A stretch of DNA of 64,000 bases from positions 1-64,000 of the forward strand of contig CALNHX010007731.1 in NCBI GenBank assembly GCA_940337035.1, read 5' to 3'. Below the pieces are notes generated by a model. The model had not been told where the DNA came from. It did not search any database and saw nothing but the letters and a program-made list of their open reading frames with translations. This DNA comes from Agriotes lineatus (taxonomy: Eukaryota > Arthropoda > Insecta > Coleoptera > Elateridae). Made by a program: the position numbers and the translations under genes. The first letter of the stretch is position 1. Every line of letters starts with the position of its first letter. Positions 14,101-27,360 of this stretch are shown here, one piece after another.

Positions 14101-14880
14101 ATGTCCCATATGTCCCATATGTCCCTAATGTCCCAGGCGTCCCAGACGTCCTAGATGTCCCATATGTCCTTAACGTCCCAGACGTCCCAGACGCCCCAGA
14201 TGTCCCATATGTCCTTAACGTCCCAGACGTCCCAGACGTCCTAGATGTCCCATATGTCCTTAACGTCCCAGACGTCCCAGATGTCCCATATGTCCCATAT
14301 GTCCCTAATGTCCCAGGCGTCTCAAATGTCCCATATGTCCCATATGTCCCTAATGTCCTAGGCGTCCTAAATGTCCCATATGTCCTTAACGTCCCAGACG
14401 TCCCAGACGTCCCAGACGTCCTAGATGTCCCATATGTCCTTAACGTCCCAGACGTCCCAGATTTACCATATGTCCCTAACGTCCCAGACGTCCCAGATGT
14501 CCCATATGTCCCATATGTCCCATATGTCCCTAATGTCCCAGTAGTCCTAGATGTCTCATATATCCTTAACGTCCCAGACGTCCCAGATGTCCCATATGTC
14601 CCTAACGTCCCAGATGTTCCATATGCCCCTAAAGTCCCAGACGTCCTAGATTACTTATATGTCCCTAACGTCCCAGACGTCCCAGATCCCCCATATGTCC
14701 CTAACGTCCCAGACGTGCTAGATGTCCCTTATATCCTTAACGTCCCAGACGTCCCAGATGTCCCATATGCCAATAACGTCCCAGACGTCCCAGATGTCCT
14801 ATATGTCCCATATGTCCCTAATGTCCCAGGCGTCCCAGACCTCCCATATGTCCCATATGTCCCTAACGTCTAGGGCGCCC
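13700..14880. repeat. Local duplication with 864-bp offset, second copy lacking the T-insertion module
   Basis: The landmark GCCAACAACG at 13905 has a counterpart GCCAATAACG at 14769, exactly 864 bp (96 monomers) away, with matching monomer order on both sides. The stretch 14.13-14.45 kb between them holds several back-to-back D-D-D-Y-N sentences. The second copy enters through GTCCCAGTAGTCC instead of the T-insertion module, so it stays in the original 9-bp register. Confidence 0.7.
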
Positions 14881-15625
14881 TAAATGTCCAATATGTCCTT
14901 AACGTCCCAGACGTCCCAGACGTCCTAGATGTCCCATATGTCCGTAACGTCCCAGACGTCCCAGATGTTCCATGTGTTCCATATATCCCTAATGTCCCAG
15001 GCCTCCTAAATGTCCCATATGTCCTTGACGTCCCAGGCGTCCCAGATTTCCCATATGTCCGTAACGTCCCAGACGTCCCAGATGTTCAATGTGTCCCATA
15101 TGTCCCTAATGTCCCAGGCGTTCCAGATGTCCCATATATCCCAAATGTCCCTAATGTCTTAGGCGTCCTAAATGTCCCATATGTCCTTAACGTTCCAGAC
15201 GTCCCAGACGTCTTAGATGTCCCAAATGTCCTTAACGTCCCAGATGTCCCATATGTCCCATATGTTTCTAATGTCCCAAGCGTCCTAGATGTTCCATATG
15301 TCCCTAACGTCCCAGACGTCCCAGATGTCCTATATGTCCCATCTGTCCTTAACGTCCCAGACGTCCCAGATGTCCCATATGTCCTTAACGTCCCAGACGT
15401 CCCAAATGTCCCATATGTTCCTAATGTCCCAGGCGTCCTAAATGTCCCATATGTCCTTAACGTCCCGGACGTCCCAGATGTCCCATATGTCCCTAACGTC
15501 CCAGACGTCCCAGATGTCCCATATGTCCCATATGTCCCTAATGTCCGAGGCGTCCCAGATGGCCCATATGTCCCATATGTCCCTAATGTCCTAGGCGTCC
15601 TAAATGTCCCATATGTCCTTAAAGT
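14880..15625. repeat. Satellite linking segment
   Basis: Ordinary monomer sentences carry N and D variants found also at 10.2-10.8 kb and 15.8-16.0 kb, including GATGTTCCATGTGTTCC. There is a shortened junction near 15470 where a D-D-Y step passes straight to CCCGGACG without the usual preceding sentence. Nothing non-repetitive is present. Confidence 0.7.
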
Positions 15626-17960
15626 CCCAGACGTCCCAGACGTCCTAGATGTCCCATATGTCCTTAAAGTCCCAGACGTCCCAGATGTCCCATTTGTCCC
15701 ATGTGTCCCTAATGACCCAGGCGTCCTAAATGTCCCATATGTCTCTAACGTCATAGACGTCCCAGATGTCCCATATGTCCCTAACGTCCTAGATGTTCCA
15801 TATGTCCTAAACGTCCCAGACGTCCCAGATGTCCCATATGTCCGTAACGTCCCAGACGTCCCAGATGTTCCATGTGTTCCATATATCCCTAATGTCCCAG
15901 GCCTCCTAAATGTCCCATATGTCCTTGACGTCCCAGGAGTCCCAGATTTCCCATATGTCCGTAACGTCCCAGACGTCCCAGATGTTCCATGTGTTCCATA
16001 TGTCCCTAACGTCCCAGACGTCCTAGATGTCCTATATGTCCCTAACGTCCCAGACGTCCCAGATCTCCCATATGTCCCTAACGTCCCAGACGTCCTAGAT
16101 GTCCTATATGTCCCTAACGTCCCAGACGTCCCAGATCTCCCATATGTCCCTAACGTCCCAGACGTCCCAGATGTCCCATATGTCCCTAACGTCCCAGACG
16201 TCCCAGATGTCCTATATGTCCCATCTGTCCCTAATGTCCCAGGCGCCCCAGATCTCCCATATGTCCCAAATGTCCCTAATGTCCCAGGCGTCCTAAACGT
16301 CCCATATGTCCTTAACGTCCCAGACGTCCCAGACGTCCTAGATGTCCCATATGTCCTAAACGTCCCAGACGTCCCAAATGTCCCATATGTCCCATGTGTT
16401 CCTAATGTCCCAGGCGTCCTAGATGTTCCATATGTTCCTAACGTCCAAACCGTCCTAAATGTGCCACATTTCCCTAATGTCCCAGGCGTCCCAGATGTCG
16501 CATATGTCCCTTATGTCCCTAATATCCCAGGCGTCCTAAATGTCCCATATGTCCATAACGTCCCAGACGTCTCAGCTGTCCCGTATGTCCCTAACGTCCC
16601 AGACGTCCGAGATGTCCTAGATGTCCCATATGTCTCTAACGTCACAGACGTCCTAGATGTCCTATATGTTCCTAACGTTCCAGATGTCCAATATGTCCCT
16701 AAAGTCCCAGACGTCCCAGATGTCCCATATATCCCTAACGTCCCAGACGTCCTAGATGTCCCATATGTCCTTAACGTCCCAGACGTCCCAGATGACCCAT
16801 ACGTCCCTAACGTCCCAGACGTCCCAGATGTCCCAAAGGTCTTATATATCCCTAATGTCCCAGGCGTATTAAATGTCCCATATGTCCCATATGTCCCTAA
16901 TGTGCCAGCCGTCCTAAATGTCCCATATGTCCTTAACGTCCCGGACGTCCCAGACGTCCTAGATGTCCCATATGTCCTTAACGTCCCAGACGTCCCAGAT
17001 GTTTCATTTGTCCCTAACGTCCCAGACGTCCCAGATGTCCCATATGTCCCATATGTCCCTAATGTCCCAGGCGTCCTAGATATTCCATATGTCCCTAACG
17101 TCCCAGACGTCCTAAATGTCCCATATGTCCCTAAGTCCCAGACGTCCCAGATGACCCATATGTCCTTAACGTACCAAACGTACCAGACTTCCAAAATGTC
17201 CCATATGTCCCTAATGTCCCAGACGTCCTAGATGTTCCATATGTCCCTAACGTCCCAGACGTCCTAGATGTCCCATATGTCCCTAACTTCCCAGACGTCT
17301 CAGACGTCCTAGATGTCCCATATGTCCTTAACGTCCCAGACGTCCCAGATGTCCCATATGTCTCATATGTCCCTAATGTCCCAGACGTCCTAGATGTCCC
17401 ATATGTCCCTAACTTCCCAGACGTCTCAGACGTCCTAGATGTCCCATATGTCCCTAACGCCCTAGACGTACCAGATGTCCCATATGTTTCTAACGTCTCA
17501 GACGTCCCAGATGTCCCATATGTCCTTAACGTCCCAGACGTCCCAGATGTCACATATGTCTCATATGTCCCTAATGTCCCAGGCGTCCCAGATGTCCCAT
17601 ATGTCCCATATGTCCCTAATGTCTCAGACGTTTTAAATGTCTCATATGTCCTTAACGTTTCAGTCGTCCCAGACGTCCTAGATGTCCTATATGTCCTTAA
17701 CGTCCCAGACGTCCCAGATGTCCCATATGTCCCATATGTCCCTAATGTCCCAGGCGCCCTAAATGTCCCAAATGTCCTTAACGTCCCAGACGTCCCACTT
17801 GTCCTAAATGTCCCATATGTCCTTAACGTCCCAGACGTCCCAGATGTCCCATATGTCTCTAACGTCCCAGACGTCCCATATGTCCCATATGTCCCATATG
17901 TCCTTAATGTCCCAGGCGTCACAGATGTCCCATATTTCCCTAACGTCCCAGACGTTTTAG
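15625..17960. repeat. Higher-order block A, copy at 15.6 kb
   Basis: This copy matches 10.5-12.83 kb at offset 5,125. The matching 256-codon forward open frame (16461-17231) and 227-codon reverse frame (16511-17194) translate identically to those at 11336 and 11386. It continues into sequence also present at 5.9-6.6 kb, which has been lost from the 12.8 kb copy. Confidence 0.85.
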
Positions 17961-18380
17961 ATGTCCCATATATCCTTAACGTCCCAGACATCCCAGATAT
18001 CCCATATGTCCTATATCTCCCTAACGTCCCAGACGTCCCAGATGTTCCATATGCCCCTAACGTCCCAGATGTTCTATATGTCCCTAACGTCCCAGACGTC
18101 CTAGATGTCTTATATGCCCCTAACGTCCCAGATGTCCCAGATCTCCCATACGTCCCTAACGTCCCACACGTCCTAGGTGTCCCTTATATCCTTAATGTCC
18201 CAGACGTCCCAGATGTCCCATATGTCAATAACGTCCCAGACGTCCCAGATGTCCTATATGTCCCATATGTCCCTAATGTCGCAGGCGTCCCAGACCTCCC
18301 ATATGTCCCATATGTCCCTAATGTCCAGGGCGTCCTAAATGTCCCATATGTCCTTGACGTCCCAGACGTCCCAGACGTCC
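17936..18380. repeat. Segment shared with 6.06-6.63 kb but absent near 12.85 kb
   Basis: The stretch includes the in-register 36-bp module at 17990 and a run of GCCCCTAAC-type N variants. The same order is found after 6060. At 12.84 kb the array jumps directly to ATCACATATGTCCC sentences. The presence/absence difference accounts for the change in offset from 5,125 to 5,458 (333 bp, exactly 37 monomers). Confidence 0.75.
17990..18025 (+). repeat. In-register relative, second left copy
   Basis: Same 36 bp as at 6120. Confidence 0.8.
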
Positions 18381-19560
18381 TAGATGTCCCAAATGTGCTT
18401 AACGTCCCAGACGTCCCAGATGTCCCATATGTTTCATTCTAATGTCCCAGGCGTCCTAGATGTTCCATATGAACCTAACGTCCCAGACGTCCCAGATGTC
18501 CTAGACGTCCCATATGTCCTTAACGTCCCAGACGTCCCAGATGTCCCATATGTCCCTAACGTCCCAGACGTCCCAGATGTCCCATATGTCCCTAATATCC
18601 CAGGAGTAGTAAATGTCCCATATGTCCTTAACGTCCCAGACGTCCCAGACGCCCTAGATGTCCCATATGTCTTTAACGTCCCAGACGTCCCAGACGTCCT
18701 AGATGTCCCATATGTCCTTAACGTCCCAGACGTCCCAGATGTCTCATATGTCCCTAGCATCCCAGACGTCCCAGATGTCTTATACGTCCTTAACGTCCCT
18801 GACGTCCCAGATGTCCCATATGTAACTAACGTCCCAGACGTCCCAGATGTCCCATATGTCCCATATGTCCCTAATGTCCCAGGCGTCCCAGATGTCCCAT
18901 ATGTCCCATATGTCCCTAATGTCCGAGGCGTCCTAAATGTCCCATATGTCCTTAACGTCCCAGACGTCCCAGGCGTCCTAGATGTCCCATATGTCCTTAA
19001 CGTCCAAGACGTCCCAGATTTACCATATGTCCCTAACGTCCCAGACGTCCCAGATGTCCTATATGTCTAATATGTCCCTAATGTCCCAGACGTCCTAGAT
19101 GTCCCATATATCCTTAACGTCCCAGACGTCCCAGTATATCCCATATGTCCTATACCTCCCTAACGTCCCAGACGTCCCAGATGTCCCGTATGTCCCTAAC
19201 GTCCCAGATGTTCCATATGTCCCTAAAGTCCCAGACGTCCTAGATGTCTTATATGTCCCTAACGTCCCAGACGTCCCAGATCTCCCATATGTCCCTAACG
19301 TCCCAGACGTGCTAGATGTCCCTTATATCCTTAACGTCCTAGACGTCCCAGATGTCCCATATGCCAACAACGTCCCAGACGTCCCAGATGTCCTATATGT
19401 CCCATATGTCCCTAATGTCCCAGGCGTCCCAGACCTCCCATATGTCCCATATGTCCCTAACGTCCAGGGCGTCCTAAATGTCCAATATGTCCTTAACGTC
19501 CCAGACGTCCCAGACGTCCTAGATGTCCCATATGTCCTAAACGTCCCAGACGTCCCAGAT
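18370..19560. repeat. Higher-order block B, copy at 18.4 kb
   Basis: Partner of 12.91-14.10 kb at offset 5,458. It shares the 5-bp deletion near 18431 and the GTAACTAACG landmark near 18822, and includes the T-insertion module at 19128. After 19.56 kb it continues into GTCGCAGATGTTTAATG-bearing sequence, which is also found near 790, 7840, 27485, 27920 and 29420. Confidence 0.85.
19128..19164 (+). repeat. T-insertion module 6
   Basis: Exact core, 5,458 bp after module 5. Confidence 0.85.
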
Positions 19561-20720
19561 GTCCCATATGTCCGTAACGTCCCAGACGTCGCAGATGTTT
19601 AATGTGTCCCATATGTCCCTAATGTTTCAGGCCTTATAAATGTCCCATATGTCCTTAACGTCCCAGGCGTCCCAGATGTCCCATATGTCCGTAACGTTCC
19701 AGACGTCCTAGATGTTCAATGTGTCCCATATGTCCCTAATGTCCCAGGCGTCCCAGATGTCCCATATGTCCCAAATGTCCCTAATGTCCCAGGCGTCCTA
19801 AATGTCCCATATGTCCTTAACGTTCCAGACGTCCCAGACGTCTTAGATGTCCCAAATGTCCTTAACGTCTTAGATGCCCCATATGTCCCATATGTTTCTA
19901 ATGTCCCAGGCGTCCTAGATGTTCCATATGTCCCTAACGTCCCAGACGTCCCAGACGCCCTAGATGTCCCATATGTCATTAACGTCCCGGACGTCCCAGA
20001 TGTCCCATATGTTCCTAACGTCCCGGACGTCCCAGATGTCCCATATGTCCTTAACGTTCCAGACGTCCCAGACGTCTTAGATGTCCCAAATGTCCTTAAC
20101 GTCTTAGATGTCCCATATGTCCCATATGTTTCTAATGTCCCAGGCGTCCTAGATGTTCCATATGTCCCTAACGTCCCAGACGTCCCAGATGTCCTAAATG
20201 TCCCATATGTCCTTAACGTCCCAGACGTCCCAGATGTCCCATATGTCCTTAACGTCTCAGACGTCCCAAATGTCCCATATGTCCCTAATGTCCCAGGCGT
20301 CCTAAATGTCCCATATGTCCTTAACGTCCCAGACGTCCCAGACGCCCTAGATGTCCCATATGTCATTAACGTCCCGGACGTCCCAGATGTCCCATATGTC
20401 CCTAACGTCCCAGACGTCCCAGATGTCCCATATGTCCTTAACGTCCCAGACGTCCCAGATGTCCCATATGTAACTGACGTCCCAGACGTCCCAGATGTCC
20501 CATATGTCCCATATGTCCTTAATGTATCAGGCGTCCCAGATGTCCCATATGTCCCATATGTCCCATATGTCCCTAATGTCCCAGGCGTCCTAAATGTCCC
20601 ATATGTCCTTAACGTCCCAGACGTCCCAGACGTCCTAGATGTCCCATATGTCCTTAACGTCCCAGACGTCCCAGATTTACCATATGTCCCTAACGTCCCA
20701 GACGTCCCAGATGTCCCATA
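19560..20720. repeat. Block C with internal 234-bp tandem duplication
   Basis: The landmark GTCTTAGATG after the D-D step occurs at 19840 and again at 20074, 234 bp (26 monomers) apart, with the flanking sentences duplicated. Related versions lie at 0.93-1.7, 8.0-8.6, 29.5-30.5, 36.6-37.4, 46.0-46.9, 52.5-53.4, 56.0-56.9 and 58.4-59.3 kb. The 8.1 kb version has lost most of one duplicate. Confidence 0.75.
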
Positions 20721-20784
20721 TGTCCCATATGTCCCTAATGTCCCAGACGTCCTAGATGTCCCATATATCCTTAACGTCCCAGAC

Positions 20785-20821
20785 GTCCCAGTATATCCCA
20801 TATGTCCTATACCTCCCTAAC
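20785..20821 (+). repeat. T-insertion module 7
   Basis: Exact core, 1,657 bp (184 monomers plus one base) after module 6. Confidence 0.85.
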
Positions 20822-23449
20822 GTCCCAGACGTCCCAGATGTCCCATATGTCCCTAACGTCCCAGATGTTTCATATGTGCCTAAAGTCCCAGACGTCCTAG
20901 ATGTCTTATATGTCCCTATCGTCCCAGACGTCCCAGATCTCCCATATGTCCCTAACGTCTCAGACGTGCTGGATGTCCCTTATATCCTTAACGTCCCAGA
21001 CGTCCCAGATGTCCCATATGCCAATAACGTCCCAGACGTCCCAGATGTCCTATATGTCCCATATGTCCCTAATGTCCCAGGCGTCCCAGACCTCCCATAT
21101 GTCGCATATGTCCCTAACGTCCAGGGCGTCCTAAATGTCCAATATGTCCTTAACGTCCCAGACGTCCCAGACGTCCTAGATGTCCCATATGTCCTAAACG
21201 TCCCAGACGTCCCAGATGTCCCATATGTCCGTAACGTCCCAGACGTCCCAGATCTTCAATGTGTCCCATATGTCCCTAATGTCCCAGGCCTCCTAAATGT
21301 CCCATATGTCCTTAACGTCCCAGGCGTCCCAGATGTCCCATATGTCCGTAACGTCCCAGACGTCCCAGATGTTGAATGTGTCCCATATGTCCCTAATGTC
21401 CCAGGCGTCCCAGATGTCCCATATGTCCCAAATGTCCCTAATGTCCCAGGCGTCCTAAATGTCCCATATGTTCTTAACGTTCCAGACGTCCCAGACGTCT
21501 TAGATGTCCCAAATGTCCTTAACGTCCCAGACTTCCCAGATGTCCCATATGTCCCGTATGTTTCTAATGTCCCAGGCGTCCTAGATGTTCCATATGTCCC
21601 TAACGTCCCAGACGTCCCAGATGTCCTATATGTCCCATATGTCCTTAACGTCCCAGACGTCCCAGATGTCCCATATGTCCTAAACGTCCCAGACGTCCCA
21701 AATGTCCTATATGTCCCTAATGTCCCAGGCGTCCTAAATGTCCCATATGTCCTTAACGTCCCAGACGTCCCAGACGCCCTAGATGTCCCATATGTCATTA
21801 ACGTCCCGGACGTCCCAGATGTCCCATATGTCCCTAACGTCCCAGACGTCCCAGATGTCCCATATGTCCCATATGTCCCTAATGTCCGAGGCGTCCCAGA
21901 TGTCCCATATGTCCCATATGTTCCTAATGTCCCAGGCGTCCTAAATGTCCCATGTGTCCTTAAAGTCCCAGACGTCCCAGACGTCCTAGATGTCCCATAT
22001 GTCCTTAAAGTCCCAGACGTCCCAGATGTCCCATATGTCCTATGTGTCCCTAATGACCCAGGCGTCCTAGATGTTCCATATGTCCCTAACGTTCAAGACG
22101 TCCTAAATGTCCCATATGTCCCTAACGTCCCAGACGTCCCAGCTGTCCCGTATGTCCCTAACGCCCTTGACGTCCCAGATGTCCTAGATGTCCTATATGT
22201 CCTTAACGTCCCAGACGTCCCAGATGAGCCATATGTACCTGACGTCCCAGACGTCCCAGATGTCCCATATGACCCTAACGTCCCAGACGTCCTAGATGTC
22301 CCATATGTCCTTAACGTCCCAGACGTCCCAGATGACCCATACGTCCCTAACGTCCCAGACGTCCCAGATGTCCCAAAGGTCTTATATATCCCTAATGTCC
22401 CAGGCGTATTAAATGTCCCATATGTCCCATATGTCCCTAATGTGCCAGGCGTCCTAAATGTCCCATATGTTCTTAACGTCCCGGACGTCCCAGACGTCCT
22501 AGATGTCCCATATGTCCTTAACGTCCCAGACGTCCCAGATGTTTCATATGTCCCTAACGTCCCAGACGTCCCAGATGTCCCATATGTCCCATATGTCCCT
22601 AATGTCCCAGGCGTCCTAGATATTCCATATGTCCCTAACGTCCCAGACGTCCTAAATGTCCCATATGTCCCTAACGTCCCAGACGTGCCAAATGTCCCAT
22701 ATGTCCTTAACGTCCCAGACGTCCCAGACGTCCTAAATGTCCCATATGTCCCTAATGTGCCAGACGTCCTAGATGTCCCATATGTCCTTACGTCCCAGAC
22801 GTCTCAGACGTCCTAGATGTCCCATATGTCCCTAACGTCCCAGACGTCCTAGATGTCCCATATGTCCCTAACGTCCCAGACGTCTCAGACGTCCTAGATG
22901 TCCTATATGTCCCTAACGTCCTAGACGTACCAGATGTCCCATATGTTTCTAACGTCTCAGACGTCCCAGATGTCCCATATGTCCTTAACGTCTCAGACGT
23001 CCCAGATGTCCCATATGTCTCATATGTCCTTAATGTCCCAGGCGTCCCAGATGTCCCATATGTCCCATATGTCTCTAATGTCCCAGACGTTTTAAATGTC
23101 TCATATGTAGTTAACGTTTCAGACGTCCCAGACGTCCTAGATGTCCCATTTGTCCTTAACGTCCCAGACGTCCAAGATGTCCCATATGTCCCATATGTCC
23201 CTAATGCCCCAGGCGCCCTAAATGTCCCATATGTCCTTAACGTCCCAGACGTCCCAGATGTCCCATATGTCTCTAACGTCCCAGACGTCCCAGATGTCCC
23301 ATATGTCCCATATGTCCCTAATGTCCGAGGCGTCCCAGATGTCCCATATGTCCCATATGTCCTTAATGTCCCAGGCGTCCCAGATGTCCCATATTTCCCA
23401 GACGTCCTAGATGTCCCATATATCCTTAACGTCCCAGACGTCCTAGATA

Positions 23450-23485
23450 TCCCATATGTCCTATATCTCTCTAACGTCCCAGACG
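23450..23485 (+). repeat. In-register relative, CTCTCTAAC form
   Basis: Begins GTCCTAGATATCCC and ends CTCTCTAAC, still 36 bp. The same form is found at 33596, 39579 and 61930. Confidence 0.8.
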
Positions 23486-24005
23486 TCCCAGATGTCCCAT
23501 ATGTCCCTAACGTCCCAGATGTTCCATATGTCCCTAACGTCCCAGACGTCCTAGATGTCTTATATGCCCCTAACGTCCCAGACGTCCAGATCTCCCATAT
23601 GTCCCTAACGTCCCAGACGTCCTAGGTGTCCCTTATATCCTTAACGTCCCAGACGTCCCAGATGTCCCATATGTCAATAACGTCCCAGACGTCCCAGACG
23701 TCCTAGATGTCCCATATGTCCTTAACGTCCCAGACGTCCCAGATGTACCATATGTCCCTAACGTCCCAGGCGTCTCAGACCTCCCGTACGTCCCATATGT
23801 CCCTAACGTCCCAGACGTCCTAGGTGTCCCTTATATCCTTAACGTCCCAGACGTCCCAGATGTCCCATATGTCAATAACGTCCCAGACGTCCCAGACGTC
23901 CTAGATGTCCCATATGTCCTTAACGTCCCAGATGTCCCATATGTCCCATATGTCCCTAATGTCCCAGACGTCCTAGATGTCCCATATATCCTTAACGTCC
24001 CAGAC

Positions 24006-24042
24006 GTCCCAGTATATCCCATATGTCCTATACTTCCCTAAC
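24006..24042 (+). repeat. T-insertion module 8, variant
   Basis: The third part reads TACTTCCC in place of TACCTCCC, a private C-to-T change. Confidence 0.85.
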
Positions 24043-25980
24043 GTCCCAGACGTCCCAGATGTCCCATATGTCCCTTACGTCCAAGATGTTCCATATGTCC
24101 TTAAAGTCCCAGACGTCCTAGATGTCTTATATGTCCCTAACGTCCCAGACGTCCCAGACCTCCCATATGTCCCTAACGCCCCAGACGTCCTAGATGTCCC
24201 TTATATGCTTAACGTCCCAGACGTCCCAGATGTCCCATATGCCAATAACGTCCCAGACGTCCCAGACGTCCTAGATGTCCCATATGTCCTAAACGTCCCA
24301 GACGTCCCAGAAATCCCATATGTCCCATATGTCCCTAATGTCCCAGGCCTCCTAAATGTCCCATATGTCCTTAACGTCCCAGGCGTCCCAGATGTCCCAT
24401 ATGTCCGTAACGTCCCAGACGTCTCAGATGTCCAATGTGTCCCATACGTCCCTAATGTCCCAGGCGTCCCAGATGTCCCATATGTCTCAAATGTCCCTAA
24501 TGTCCAGGGCGTCCTATATGTCCCATATGTCCTTAACGTTCCAGACGTCCCAGACGTCTTAGATGTCCCAAATGTCCTTAACGTCAAAGACGTCCCAAAT
24601 GTCCCATATGTCCTTAACGTCCCAGACGTCCCAAATGTCTTATATGTCCCATATGTCCTTAACGTCCCAGACGTCCCAGATGTCCCATATGTCCTTAACG
24701 TCCCAGACGTCCCAAATGTCCCATATGTCCTTAACGTCCCAGATGTCTCAGATGTCCCATATGTCCCTAATGTCCCAGGCGTCCTAAATGTTCCATATGT
24801 CCCTAACGTCCCAGACGTCCCAGATGTCTTATATGTCCCATATGTCCTTAACGTCCCAGACGTCCCAGATGTCCCATATGTCCTTAACGTCCCAGACGTC
24901 CCAAATGTCCCATATGTCCCTAATGTCCCAGGCGTCCTAAATGTCCCATATGTCCTTAACGTGCCAGACGTCCCAGACGCCCTAGATGTCCCATATGTCA
25001 TTAACGTCCCGGACGTCCCAGATGTCCCATATGTCCCTAACGTCCCAGACGTCCCAGATGTCCCATATGTCCCATAAGACCCTAATGTCCGAAGAGTCCC
25101 AGATGTCCCTTATGTCCCATATGTCTCTAATGTCCCAGGCGTCCTAAATGTTCCATATGTCCTTAAAGTCCCAGACGTCCCAGACGTCCTAGATGTCCCA
25201 TATGTCCTTAAAGTCCCAGACGTAACAGATGTCCCATATGTTCCATGTGTCCCTAATGACCAAGGCGTCCTAGATGTTCCATATGTCCCTAACGTCCAAG
25301 ACGTCCTAAATGTCCCATATGTCCCTAACGTCCCAGACGTCCCAGCTGTCCCGTATGTCCCTAACGCCCCTGACGTCCCAGACGTCCTAGATGTCCTATA
25401 TGTCCCTAACGTCCTAGACGTCCCTGATGTCCCATATGTCCCACATGTCCCTAATGTCCCAGGCGTCCCAGATGTCGCATATGTCCTATATTTACCTAAT
25501 GTCCCAGGCGTCCTAAATGTCCCACATGTCCATAACGTCCCAGACGTCCCAGACGATCTAGATGTCCCATTTGCCCTTAACGTCCCAGACGTCCCAGACG
25601 TCCCAAATGTCCCATATGTTCCATATGTCCCTAATGTCCCAGGCGTCTCAGATGTCCCATATGTCCCTAACGTCCTAGGCGTCCTAAATGTCCAATATGT
25701 CCTTAACGTCCCAGACGTCCCGGACGTCCTAAATGTCGCATATGTCTCTAACGTCCCAGACGTCTCAGCTGTCCCGTATGTCCCTAACGTCCTAGACGTC
25801 CGAGATGTCCTAGATGTCCCATATGTCTCTAACGTCACAGACGTCCTAGATGTCCTATATATTCCTAACGTCCCAGATGTCCCATATGTCCCTAAAGTCC
25901 CAGACGTCCCAGATGTCCCATATGTCCCTAACGTCCCAGACGTCCTAGATGTCCCATATGTCCCTAAAGTCCCAGACGTC
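24006..25980. repeat. Unit of about 10 kb, copy 1 second part (partner 34.08-35.86 kb)
   Basis: Monomer order matches the partner. The rare GTCCCATAAGACCC junction is at 25074 here and 35006 there. Shorter relatives begin at 40399 and 62677. The sequence 25.78-25.87 kb is repeated at 26.0-26.07 kb as a short local duplication of a GTCACAGACG-bearing sentence. Confidence 0.75.
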
Positions 25981-27360
25981 TCAGCTGTCCCGTATGTCCC
26001 TAACGTCCTAGACGTCCTAGATGTCCCATATGTCTCTAACGTCACAGACGTCCTAGATGTCCTATATATTCCTAACGTCCCAGATGTCCCATATGTCCCT
26101 AATGTCCCAGGCGTCCCAGACCTCCCATATGTCCCATATGTCCCTAATGTCCAGGGCGTCCTAAATGTCCCATATATCCTTAACGTCCCAGACGTCCCAG
26201 ACGTTCTAGATGTCCCATATGTCCTTAACGTCCCAGACGTCCCAGATATCACATATGTCCCATATGTCCCTAATGTCCAGGGCGTCCTAAATGTCCCATA
26301 TCTCCTTAACGTCCCAGACGTCCCAGACGTCCTAGATGTCCCAAATGTGCTTAACGTCCCAGACGTCCCAGATGTCCCATATGTTTCACATGTTTCTAAT
26401 GTCCCAGGCGTCCTAGATGTTCCATATAAACCTAACGTCCCAGACGTCCCAGATGTCCTAGATGTCCCATATGTCCTTAACGTCCCAGACGTCCCAGATG
26501 TCCCATATGTCCCTAACGTCCCAGACGTCCCAGATGTCCCATATGTCCCTAATATCCCAGGCGTAGTAAATGTCCCATATGTCCTTAACGTCCCAGACGT
26601 CCCAGACGCCCTAAATGTCCCATATGTCCTTAACGTCCCAGACGTCCTAGATGTCCCATATGTCCTTAACGTCCCAGACGTCCCAGATGTCCCATATGTC
26701 CCTAGCATCCCAGACGTCCCAGATGTCTTATATGTCCTTAACGTCCCTGACGTCCCAGATGTCCCATATGTAACTAACGTCCCAGACGTCCCAGATGTCC
26801 CATATGTCCCATATGTCCCTAATGTCCCAGGCGTCCCAGATGTCCCATATGTCCCATATGTTCCTAATGTCCGAGGCGTCCTAAATGTCCCATATGTCCT
26901 TAACGTCCCAGACGTCCCAGACGTCCTAGATGTCCCATATGTCCTTAACGTCCAAGACGTCCCAGATTTACCATATGTCCCTAACGTCCCAGACGTCCCA
27001 GATGTCCCATATGTCTAATATGTCCCTAATGTCCCAGACGTCCTAGATGTCCCATATATCCTTAACGTCCCAGACGTCCCAGTATATCCCATATGTCCTA
27101 TACCTCCCTAACGTCCCAGACGTCCCAGATGTCCCGTATGTCCCTAACGTCCCAGATGTTCCATATGTCCCTAAAGTCCCAGACGTCCTAGATGCCTTAT
27201 ATGTCCCTAACGTCCCAGACGTCCCAGATCTCCCATATGTCCCTAACGTCCCAGACGTGCTAGATGTCCCTTATATCCTTAACGTCCTAGACGTCCCAGA
27301 TGTCCTATATGTCCCATATGTCCCTAATGTCCCAGGCGTCCCAGACCTTCCCTAACGTCC
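25980..27360. repeat. Block B, distal variant without the 5-bp deletion
   Basis: From about 26.35 kb the order matches 12.93-13.93 kb at an offset of 13,406 at the T-insertion module (13670 to 27076). It keeps full-length GTTTCACATGTTTCTAATG near 26386. It ends with a contracted junction near 27350, GACCTTCCCTAACG, where 27 bp of expected sequence is reduced to 10. Confidence 0.75.
27076..27112 (+). repeat. T-insertion module 9
   Basis: Exact core, 3,070 bp (341 monomers plus one) after module 8. Confidence 0.85.

Larger units (their letters stand above)
20720..24005. repeat. Unit of about 10 kb, copy 1 first part (partner 30.87-34.08 kb)
   Basis: The T-insertion modules at 20785 and 30940 are 10,155 bp apart and those at 24006 and 34082 are 10,076 bp apart, with the same order of rare landmarks between them. 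This copy has two private one-base losses, CCTTACGTCCC near 22790 and GACGTCCAGATC near 23587. They explain why the distance between its two modules is 3,221 bp (8 modulo 9). The partner distance is 3,142 bp (1 modulo 9). Confidence 0.8.
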
